NCBI GenBank assembly: GCA_002803225.1
Contig: NXFV01000479.1
Location: 1 to 53,336 of the forward strand
From: Gamarada debralockiae
Taxonomy: Eukaryota; Ascomycota; Leotiomycetes; Helotiales; Hyphodiscaceae
Direction: 5' to 3'
Length of the DNA: 53,336 nt
Positions 45,119-53,336 of the stretch are shown here, piece after piece (position 1 is the stretch's first letter; the number at the start of each line of letters is the position of its first letter). The notes under the pieces were generated by a model. It did no database searches, was not told the origin of the DNA, and was given only the letters and a program-made list of their open reading frames with translations. The translations under genes were made by a program, and so were the position numbers.

Positions 45119-46823
45119 TTAAACAGCATTTTCCCCATCCGCGATCTCACTCACCATCGGAGGTGCCTGGCTCTGCTCCTCATTGACAGCTTCTAGTGGC
45201 TTCGTTGGCGCAAATGGACTCTTGCGCCTTATCCTCTCTCCATAAATATAAAAGCATACTGGAATCGGCACCAAACACAGCGCCACACAGCCTAATAATG
45301 TTCCCGCCCAATTTACACCCATGCTTTGAAACATATACTGTGCGAAGAGTGGGAATCCAGCGGCTGCCAAGGACCGAAGAAACGTATTGGCGGCAATAGC
45401 GGAAGCTGCGGACACGAGATATGCATCGATGAGGTAGTTTAGGGACTGCAGGAAGATAGAAAGCAGGCCAAAACCAGTCATTAGACCGGAAAGAGTTGGC
45501 ACAATCCAGTGGATAGCCGCTCCATCCGAACCAGAAGAAGCCATCTGCGAAGGAACAGCCGCCATTCCGGAACAGGGATGCCGTTGTTCGCTGCCAGCTT
45601 CCGGTTATAACTTGGCTGAGTTAGGGCTATGTAAGTTCCCGCAATTAACATTCCAATCATGATGCCAAAATATGGCAGACCTCCAACACCTTCGTTCATT
45701 CCATGAATTTGTTGAAAGACGATAGGATAAGCGGTTAGAAAGAGGTAGAGAAGACCGTAGATAAATGCAATGTAGATTGAGAGGAGGAGGACAATTGACT
45801 CGGTGACGAGGAGACGTATTGGACGAGAAAAGTTCTTAGCTATTAGTTCGCAGAAGTCAATTTCGATTTTTTCTTGCCTGGCGTAGATGCCCCAGTTCTT
45901 CGTTCTTCTACGTAGTTCAGCGGCTTTAGAGATGAGAATCACGGGCGGGTAAGTCTCTTCTAGGAAGAACGGTTTAAGGAAAAAAGCGACGAAGCCCATG
46001 ATAGCAACGAGCCTTCCAAGATTGTTAGTATAGTTGCGTTTTCTAAACTTAAAGAGCTAACATTACCATTCGGTCCATCCCCATCCAAGATAACTCTCGA
46101 CTATAAATCCGCCAATGAATGGTGCAAGGAGGGAACCACTAAAAACGGTCATCGAAAATACCCTAATTGCCAGACCTCGAGTCCTTTTATCAAACATATC
46201 ACTGAACACTGAGGCCACAACAGCCAATGGGCATGCACCAAAAGTCCCTGAAACACCTGCAATCAGCACGCAAAATCGGCAGCAACGCTAGAAGAACGAA
46301 CCTCCCCAAAATCGGCATAGTAAAATTGTCTGCAAATCCTTCCCTGAAGCCACCGCAATCTGAAATATAGAAAATCCAAATACAGATATAACTAATGGCA
46401 ATCTTCGTCCTCGAGCCCAAAATATTGGACCAATCGCAAATCCAAGAACATAGAATGACAAGCCGAGTAAGCCGACTTCAACAGAGACGTGATATTGTGC
46501 GGCCACTGATCGTATAGCAGTTGAGAAAATACTCGAAGTGAAGGCGGATACAAGAGTAGCATAGGCCAAATCACCGACGTTAAATTTCTATGTGTATAGA
46601 TCAAAACTCTTGGTCCAAACGTAAGCACAAGGGAGCAATTGACTGACTTCTTTACTATAGACCAATTTTGGGCTTATAGAAGATCATCCGGACCGTCGAA
46701 TTCAACAACGTACTCCTCTTGCGCGGGCAATGGCGGTGGATACGGCTTCCCTAATTCTCTTTCAGGCAGTGGTTTCCTGTTCTCGGTTCTTGCTTGTGAG
46801 CGTTCTGCCAACTGTGCCCGTAT
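45119..46823 (-). pseudogene. MFS multidrug-transporter (DHA1/FLR1-like) pseudogene
   Basis: Decayed drug:H+ antiporter of the fungal FLR1/TPO-like group. The N-terminal tail is clear (PPPLPAQEEYVVEFDGPDDL) and is followed by a TAA at 46674-46676 just before AQNWS, where relatives read ENPQNWS; the apparent start codon is ATA. Membrane segments then lie in other frames: SVEVGLLGLSFYVLGFAIGP, a gap in the PxSExYGRR region (FWARGRRLPLVIS), a real-looking 45-nt intron, then SGTFGACPLAVVASVFSDMF, LLAPFIGGFIVESYLGWGWT, and KNFSRPIRLLVTESIVLLLS. Around 45540-45590 the TM7-8 loop has lost bases, since GFFWFGWSGYP and IHWIVPTLSGLMTGFGLL fall in different frames. The C-terminus ends at 45119. Several lesions make it non-functional. 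Confidence 0.8.
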
Positions 46824-48477
46824 GTTGACTCTTCGCTAGTCTGTATACGACTCATGACTGTAGGGTGTTGCTCTAGGTCGCGCTGCGTTGAGACGCGGTT
46901 ACTGCAACTTGGGTTTCTCCGCTCAGCTAAAAATTCAGACGCTGAAATCGAGCCGGTTGAAGCCCTCTGATCCTCTCTATTTCATAGCTGGGCCTTCCTG
47001 GAGTTGCGTTGACGAATCTCTCGGGGTAAAGCATCCGGCTCAGCCCTTGCAATCTCAAGGTCCGCTTCATTCATTTTTGAGATTTAATCCAGAAAATTGA
47101 GAAATGAAGAACTGGCTACAGCCCATGAAAATTCAAAGAAATAACTCTTGTAATAATATTCTTAACAGGCCCCGCATCAGTTCATGGCTGAAATCTTGTT
47201 CTGATTGCCAAGGCGTTGCACTCTCGGTGCGAATAAGCAGAGCTTAGAAAGGCTGGGAGGGAACAGCGAGCTAACAAATGCTTGGCAGCAATGTTCCAGC
47301 TGTTAGTCATTGGTCGGCCGTCAATCTCGCCGCGGCAGGAGACGTGTAATTCCTGCTTCTGATTATGAATATAATAAATCTTTATATCAATGTAACAGGC
47401 TCGACTGGTTGAACAATGATGAGGTTATGTATAGATATTCATTAATCTTACTAGCGCCGGTATCTTTAAACCCCATAGGAAAGAATTCATTATGCCGATA
47501 GCAACGTAGACGTCTGCAGGTCTGGAGTTTGCATTATCTCTCCTTAGTCAGGTGTCTCCAGAAAAAGAACAGGGATTACTCAAAAAGCATTTTTTTGGTA
47601 ATTCGCCGTACTGTATCCGTCTGTCTAGTGCGACATATATCATCTCAACTCCATAAGATGAACGTGGCGCCGTGAGATCTGGCGCCGTAGGAGAAGTGCT
47701 CCCCAACAAAGCATGCTGGGTAGCGAAAGGTTTGAGCAGAGAAAAGACATGGTTCCACTTGAAACTATCCGACAAGAATGTTATGTCAAGCTATGTTATC
47801 ACCACGGGTATCCCGCCATGCCTCGGCTTAGCTCAGTCATCAGGATTGCATGACGCTTGCGAAGTTATTGTTAGGGCAATCCCCAGTGGCATCAACATGA
47901 TATCCTAATATCGCGGTATCGAAATCCCACACGAAGCTTAGGGCAGTTTTAACAGTGGAACTTGGAAGGGTACTACTTTAACCATATTTGTATAAGCTCC
48001 CTGCTTCGCTCGTGAAGTGCTTGACATATATATTAAAAATTAGTACTCTTTCGTCAGATGTGCAGTAGGAGTTAGTATAACGCTATAAACGCATAGCGTG
48101 TGAAGAGATCTTCAAACAGAGGGTCGAGTAATTTACAGTTGATTATTCACTTAGAAGATAGCACAATGACAACATGATCGGTCCTGTTGTCGAAGAAAGT
48201 AGAAACCCGGGATTGCTACGGCTTAAAGTCTCGACTAATTTCGTTCAATTCGAATATGTATTTCTTCGCAGCATCAGTAGCAAAGCTTCGGGGATTCTGG
48301 ATATCTTTCCAACAACGGAAAGAGCGAGCAGGAAATTTTGTAGTATATTTCATTCTCTTCACCCGACGGACTTCTCTTACGACAAGCTGAATATTCACGT
48401 TGCCGAGGATTATGCTTCCAAACTGCGATTTCCAGACTGTTTCAATTTGCAGATATTGACGTGGGACGTTGGTCACC
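46824..48477. other. No gene seen
   Basis: About 1.65 kb between two pseudogenes. Several open frames of 60-120 codons exist (for example 48174-48542) but none resembles a protein family and they overlap the pseudogene start. Confidence 0.4.
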
Positions 48478-50399
48478 ATGACGACTTCAAAAGTACCCTT
48501 GGATGTCTACCTGTGGAAAAGGCTTGCATCTCTGGGCATTGAGCATGTGTTTGGCGTCCCAGGTGATTTCAATCGTAATAATTCCCTTCAAACCCCCGAC
48601 GTCGAGATCTATGCCGTCAATGCATTCTCGACCTGTATTGGCTGGGTGTAGTTACCTTTCTGGATCAAATCTATCGAGTTCTAGAATTGACATGGCTTGG
48701 AGCCTGCAATGAACTCAATGGCTCCTATGCGACCGACAGATATACTGAATCAAGGGTCATCCTGCTGCTCTCTTAAAGATCTATGGCGTTGGAGAGCTCT
48801 TGGCCATGAATGGAGTGGTTGGAGCTTATGCTGAGCATGCCGGAATGATCCATTCGTTGGCATGGCGTCACGACCATGTAAGTCCTGAATTTGCAAACTG
48901 ATTCAGAAGCGCCAATATATGATAACGCAAAAGATAAGGACGATCATCCATCATACCATGAAGCCTAATATGGACCACAGTATTTTCATCGGGATGAGCG
49001 AACCTGTTAGAAAGACTCATACTTTCACCACCACTGTGAAGGGAGTTATCATCCCAGCTGCGGCCAGGAACGCACTTCCCTAGTCGCCGGTTTTCAGCTT
49101 TTATCGTGCGAGTAATTCTCAATTATATTACAAACAAACTTGATGCACATTTTATTTCGAAGGTTGATGGTCATGGTACTAAACAGCTTTTATTTTATTT
49201 GACTTTGTGGTGATGTATACATGTTTGAAGTTGGGGTAAAAAATAAGTGCGTTCCTGGCCGCAGCCCAGATGATACATGGGGACCATCCGAGTTACGGAG
49301 GTCTTTATAACGGAATAGGTACAAAATTCGTGTTCTCATTTAATTTAACTTACTGATACGCTGGAATAGTATTTTTCTCCGGCGTGGTAGAAGCAGTTCA
49401 CGGCTCTGATCTAGTTCTGAACATTGGCCCTCTTCTTTTAGATTCAAACACCGGCGCTTCACATGCTAGATTAAAGACGAGAATTTCATAATCTTAGGAC
49501 ACGAATTTTGCCACATCCAAGGGAAGAAATTCGATAACATTCACTTCCTACCAGTTCTACAGCGCCTCGTCGCGGAACTCAAGAAGCAACCCAGCACTTA
49601 CAACATTCCGCGGCGGCAGAGAACCCTAAGGCTTCAGGCAAGCATCCGTTATTTGGTTATGACGTCCAAGCAACTAATTATTGATAGCCGCCGGTACTGA
49701 ACGACTCAAGCTCCGGCCCAATTACCCAATCATACATTTGGCAACGCCTCAGCCACTTCCTCAAGCCGCACAACGTCTTCCTTGCCGAATCCGGCACCGC
49801 CCAACCCGACATGCCCGACGCCATCTTTTCCTCCAATATAAATTATATCACGCAGATCTTCCAGTCCTCAATCAACTAAACCGTCAGCACATATCTCACC
49901 ACTTGCATCATAGCAAAGGAGCTCCAAATCACATGGCGAGTAGTGCTAAGAGTTGAAGAAGCTTCACTGCAAATGACTGTCCAAGGAATTAGCTCGTATA
50001 TAACATATGATTTTAAGCTGGTTATTTTTGCAATAAAAAATAGTGAGTATAGCATTGAGGGGCCAATTAACGGTCCACAGCTAAGATATAATGATGTTAG
50101 TATGCTGTGGGATCACTAGTGCATGCTGGAGTTCTTTGGAGTAAGGAAGGAAACAGGGGTGCCAAGTATGAGTTACAAGTGTGAGACGGTGGAGTAGATA
50201 GAGAAGGTAGTTAATGATGAAGAGCTTGCGAGGGCTGATTGCATTCAGGTGAGTTATAGAAACATCAATACATGGGATTGTATTAATGGAGATGCAGGTA
50301 TGTGAGATTGTGATGGACAAGTACGACTATCCTTGGAGATTGACAAGACAGAATGAGATCTCGAAGGTCAGAGCAGCCACTATGGCCGCAAAACGGTGA
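48478..50399 (+). pseudogene. Full-length pyruvate-decarboxylase-like (ThDP enzyme) pseudogene
   Basis: A decayed thiamine-diphosphate decarboxylase gene (pyruvate/indolepyruvate decarboxylase type) that can be traced from start to stop. In order: ATG 48478 with VYLWKRLASLGIEHVFGVPG, NELNGSYATDRYTES, YGVGELLAMNGVVGAYAEHA (with a shift), a likely intron from about 48876, IIHHTMKPNMDHSIFIGMSE, HGDHPSYGGLYNG, SDLVLNIGPLLLDSNTGASH, FCHIQGKKFDN, QSYIWQRLSHFLKPHNVFLA, ESGTAQ, NINYITQIF, then the ThDP site degraded to VEEASLQMTVQ (normally GDGSLQxTVQ) with KNSEYSIEGPINGP (normally NNDGYTIE), YDYPWRL and a plausible C-terminus VRAATMAAKR with TGA at 50397-50399. Many stops and shifts, and loss of the GDGS and NN metal/cofactor residues, exclude function. 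Confidence 0.85.
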
Positions 50400-51440
50400 C
50401 AGCTTTCTATTCGCCATGCACAGCCCTTTGAAGATGTATCGATGGTCAAACAATTATAGAAAACACTTAGAATTTAGGGTACGAGAGCTTCCCTGTATGT
50501 CTTAGCACTTTTTATTCCCATCTAGCTGGGATGTGATTAGCTGCACTTTAGCCAGAAAACTTTCTACAGTAAAATCTGGTTATAACGAACACGAAAAATC
50601 TGTATGGGCGAGGGCCCAAAAATTCTTTATATCCAGAGATCGTTATATAGAATCCCTGTCTTCATACAAATTATCCCTATAAAGGTTTTCGTCTCGTACG
50701 TTATATCGAGAGATTTGTTAGCGTTCGTTATATCCAGATTCGTTATAGGCAGGTTTTACTGTAAACAAATACCTCATTACCATAGCGAAAGTTACCCCTG
50801 GCTGATTCTAACGAACCTTTCGAATCAGTAGTTGATTTAGGTTAATGTCTTCATCACCTCCACTACAAATTTCCGACCATTAACGTATCGTATGACCAGA
50901 TTCGTCATTTTCGGCTTCACAACAATGGCCGAGGGAAGGTGATTTTTCGGAGGATAATTGAAGCTAGAATTGCCGATGACTGTTCTAGCCTTCGCACGGA
51001 CATTAGTAAAAGGCACAGATAGGAAGATGCAAGACCGGAATGCTAACAAATCAATTAAAATTAGAAATTTAGTCGTAACAAATTCGGGTTTCGGCCTTCA
51101 TTAGAAAGTCCGAGTACACCCAGAAACCGAATTCTCGGTCGAAGAAGTTCTATGACGAAAACGGTGACATGATGTAGATGATCACCTATGCCTCATCATT
51201 ATGTAACTGCCGTAGCGTCCATCACGTCACAGAGCTCTGCAAGTTCGAGGAGCATTCTGGAGACCCAGAGGCCAAAAGGGTTGATAGGTGGGGATGATGA
51301 GAGGCATTAAAGGGCGCAGTCGGGAGTTCAACCAGACACTTATTCGCACCCTTTCTTCCTCCACAACACAAAGAACTGCGATATATATGCGTCGAAGAAC
51401 ATAGCAGTCACAATTAGCAATTTGTATCACCGGCTTAATT
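50400..51440. other. Intergenic region containing a MITE and the VOC gene promoter
   Basis: No gene seen. Apart from the MITE at 50567-50761 the sequence is AT-rich. A TATATAT element at about 51381-51388 lies some 55 bp upstream of the VOC gene start and may serve as its TATA box. Confidence 0.45.
50567..50761. mobile_element. Tc1/mariner (pogo-type) MITE, 195 bp, TA-flanked
   Basis: The ends are inverted repeats of about 23 bp: CAGTAAAATCTGGTTATAAC at the left, and at the right a sequence whose complement begins CAGTAAAACCTGCCTATAAC; they differ at a few positions. TA dinucleotides flank both ends (50565-50566 and 50762-50763), the target duplication of Tc1/mariner elements. Inside, CGTTATAT-type words recur near each end as subterminal repeats. 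There is no coding capacity, so this is a non-autonomous element dependent on a pogo/Fot1-like transposase in trans. Confidence 0.8.
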
Positions 51441-52025
51441 ATGGCTGTCGACTTTGACACCCCGGCTAAGAAGGTCCTCAGTCCATCAAAGCTGTCGCAC
51501 ATCGTGCTCAGGACCAACCAATTTGACAAAATGGTTGACTTCTACAAGACTTTTTTGGGCGGGGAAGCGACGTACGAGAACAAATTCATAAGTTTCATTA
51601 CCTATGACGACGAGCATCACCGTATCGCAATTCTCAAGGCGCCTGGCACAGGGCCTAAGATCCCCACGAGCTCGGGGCTCGAGCACATTGCTTTTACGTA
51701 TGGCAATCTTGACAGCCTGGCGCTGGCGTATCGACAGCGCAAGGCTTTTGGCATGCAGCCTGTGTGGTGCATTAACCACGGGACGACAACCTCCATCTAC
51801 TACAAAGATCCGGACGGAAACCAACTTGAGACACAGGTCGATAATTTTGACACCATAGAGGAGACCACCACCTTCATGGCATCTAAGCAATTCGATGACA
51901 ATCCTATCGGGACGGACTTTGACCCCGAAGAGTTGATCCGCCGGCTGTGTGATAAAGAGGATGACAGGTTGCTGAAGAAGAGGGTTGAGATTGGCAAACG
52001 CGAGCTCCCACCAGAGTTCTTTTAA
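51441..52025 (+). CDS. VOC-superfamily (glyoxalase/extradiol dioxygenase-like) protein
   Basis: Intronless 194-residue protein of the vicinal oxygen chelate superfamily, which contains glyoxalases, extradiol ring-cleaving dioxygenases and bleomycin-resistance proteins. Two paired beta-alpha-beta-beta-beta modules are seen: LSHIVLRTNQFDKMVDFYKT at residue 18 on, and GLEHIAFTYGNLDSLALAYR at residue 79 on. The likely metal triad is His20, His82 and Glu130 (DPDGNQLETQVD), the arrangement of extradiol dioxygenase-like members. His113 and the Tyr120-Tyr121 pair lie near the expected site. The tail has a charged helix (KEDDRLLKKRVEIGKRELPP). The start ATG 51441 follows a TATATAT and a CA-rich leader. 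It is intact, unlike its left neighbours. The substrate cannot be read from the sequence; biphenyl-diol dioxygenase is only the nearest label by motif. Confidence 0.85.
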   Translation: MAVDFDTPAKKVLSPSKLSHIVLRTNQFDKMVDFYKTFLGGEATYENKFISFITYDDEHHRIAILKAPGTGPKIPTSSGLEHIAFTYGNLDSLALAYRQRKAFGMQPVWCINHGTTTSIYYKDPDGNQLETQVDNFDTIEETTTFMASKQFDDNPIGTDFDPEELIRRLCDKEDDRLLKKRVEIGKRELPPEFF

Positions 52026-52637
52026 ATACTAGTAGCTGGTTGACCTAATGATGCTGTAGGCGGATATGGGAGGCGTAACTTCATTGACAGATTTAGGCGG
52101 GGTTCTAAAGACGAGGTTATAGATGGAGAGGAGGAATGGTTTCAGTTTTGGGTAACGACAGAGCGCAAGACATTCGGCTTTTATCTTATGCGATTCAACA
52201 ATCTTTGTGAATTCGAGTGATTTCAACTTGAATCTCTTCCTTTGATATCGTTATCACGTGCATCTTTTTATAAGAATACCCAACCTCCCCGCCTTCTATA
52301 GGAATATGTAATAGGAGTCGAGGTCTAGGCGTCTGGGAAACCCTGAAGAGAGGCCCTAAAGGAAGACCTGAAGGAATGATCCTGAACAAAGGAATAGTAA
52401 TACAGCTATAAGATCGGACTGTAAACTGTCGTAAGAGCGGAGGACGGACTGTAAACTGTCCGTAGGGTCTAGTCCTAGAACTAATTAGAAATCGGCTTGG
52501 AATTATACGTCTTTGATGTTGTCTAGATGGATTCTCCAACGCATCTTGACTATGATATCAACCCCCTCAACCTGTTTGGGAGGAAGGATTTCGTGAAACA
52601 TACAAATCATTGGGTTTTCATAGTTAATATATACTTT
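52026..52637. repeat. Repeat-like region with 16-bp direct repeat
   Basis: No gene seen. CGGACTGTAAACTGTC occurs at 52415-52430 and again at 52445-52460, 30 bp apart. GGTCTAG/CTAGGC words and a CCCTAAAGGA motif recall the repeat-rich stretch at 25.2-25.45 kb. Confidence 0.5.
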
Positions 52638-52766
52638 TGGGGGGAAGTTGTGTGGGCAGACACTTCCCGGAACACAAGCCCTAGACTAGTGGGTTGGCCG
52701 GCGACGACTTGGCTAGTCTTCGGCCGTAAGAGCTGTGTATCGTAGGGTTCGAATCCCTGCCCCCCA
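52638..52766 (+). ncRNA. Second tRNA-like, SINE-like segment
   Basis: TGGGGGG at 52638-52644 pairs with CCCCCCA at 52760-52766, and AGGG-TTCGAAT-CCCT makes a T arm with a perfect B-box. The 129-bp span is too long for a normal tRNA and shows no clear anticodon arm, so it is probably a tRNA-derived SINE head or a decayed tRNA. It resembles the element at 33192 in its G-run/C-run ends. Confidence 0.4.
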
Positions 52767-53336
52767 CCTAGGGCTTGGCGACCCCTAGTTCTGTCACGTG
52801 GCTTTGCCCCCACGTTAAAAGCAAAGGCAGGCGTCCGGAAGCCTTAAGAAGGACTAGAGTACGACCACTGTCTAGTATAATAATACAGAGGAATAAGTAG
52901 CTTGCCAGCTATTTAAATATACCGTATTAATTGCTTTATAAGACCATATCCACTTATAAGCACACTTATGCTTTAATAATCAATAAAAATCAAAAATATT
53001 ATTTCGTAAAATATTGTGAACTAGAAATTTCTTCATTTAATCATAACTTTTATTCAAATATTTTTGAAAATTTCGCGTGATTTTTAAAGAGGTTGTGTAC
53101 TAGGTTGATACATGGGCTCTTGTAAAGCAATTAATACGGTTGGCCACTTCCTCGAGTGATTCATGGGATAGCGCAATTCTGAGCAGAAGGAGCCTCTTTA
53201 GGCATTTGCTAGCGAAGGGTCGGTGAGGGCTTTTAGTGGGCAAAAGGCAAGAAGGGGGTTTTTCTGAATATTACAGAACAAAAAGGCTGAGCCACAATCT
53301 GCTTCTATATCATGTACTTACAGATTCTTGTATAAT
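52767..53336. other. AT-rich right edge, no gene seen
   Basis: Becomes strongly AT-rich after 52880 (TTATTTCGTAAAATATT and similar). No open frame or repeat of note. Confidence 0.4.

Noticed and set aside
48174..48542. 122-codon frame before the decarboxylase pseudogene
   Set aside because: No recognisable motif and it overlaps the clearly homologous decarboxylase start in another frame.
1..53336. CRISPR array or bacterial operon structure
   Set aside because: No regularly spaced repeats with unique spacers; gene structure is clearly eukaryotic with introns.

Overview
The window is nuclear DNA from a filamentous ascomycete (Pezizomycotina). Genes carry short introns of about 45-110 nt with GT-AG ends and CTAAC/CTGAC-type branch points. 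The gene families are typical of such fungi: HET domain, Clr5, DUF3632, DUF3425-bZIP, GH115 and UGT-type sterol glucosyltransferase-like proteins. The family mix suggests a plant-associated or saprotrophic Leotiomycete, but that placement is inference. No rRNA, convincing intact tRNA or CRISPR array was found.

Layout. 1-7.1 kb: almost gene-free, with a few coding-like scraps. 7.3-9.2 kb: intact high-affinity phosphate permease (PHO84 type, four exons). 10.65-12.5 kb (minus): serine beta-lactamase-like hydrolase (four exons), divergent from a GT1 sterol-glucosyltransferase-like gene at 13.1-16.1 kb (eight exons). 16.5-17.4 kb: DUF3632 gene with a frameshift. 17.9-18.3 kb: small four-helix membrane protein. 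22.0-24.35 kb: convergent pair of an AKR7-type aldo-keto reductase and a bZIP/DUF3425 regulator. 24.7-27.4 kb: decayed AT-rich repeats. 27.4-28.5 kb: first HET-domain pseudogene. 28.5-30.9 kb (minus): Clr5-TPR gene with an unresolved reading-frame junction. 31.9-32.4 kb: orphan ORF. About 33.1-33.35 kb: SINE-like insertion with a tRNA-like core. 33.96-37.1 kb (minus): intact GH115 alpha-glucuronidase (five exons). 38.3-39.7 kb: HeLo-like (fungal STAND N-terminal type) gene with a micro-intron or frameshift. 40.4-42.0 kb: membrane-anchored GT31-like glycosyltransferase with a Cys-rich tail. 42.8-50.4 kb: a graveyard of three recognisable decayed genes, namely a second HET gene, an MFS drug transporter (minus) and a full-length pyruvate-decarboxylase-like gene. 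50.6 kb: Tc1/mariner(pogo)-type MITE flanked by TA. 51.4-52.0 kb: intact VOC-superfamily protein. 52.3-52.8 kb: another tRNA-like/SINE-like segment.

How the genes fit together. I see no single coherent biosynthetic cluster. The intact genes are metabolic or transport functions (phosphate uptake, glucuronoxylan breakdown, lipid/sterol glycosylation, aldehyde reduction with an adjacent regulator). Between them lie self/non-self recognition-type genes (HET, HeLo-like, Clr5-TPR), mostly broken. The stop codons in the pseudogenes often look like C-to-T/G-to-A changes (CGA to TGA, TGG to TAG), which is compatible with repeat-induced point mutation (RIP), though small indels also contributed. Exon boundaries were deduced by hand from splice signals, reading-frame continuity and family similarity. 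They are not transcript-supported.
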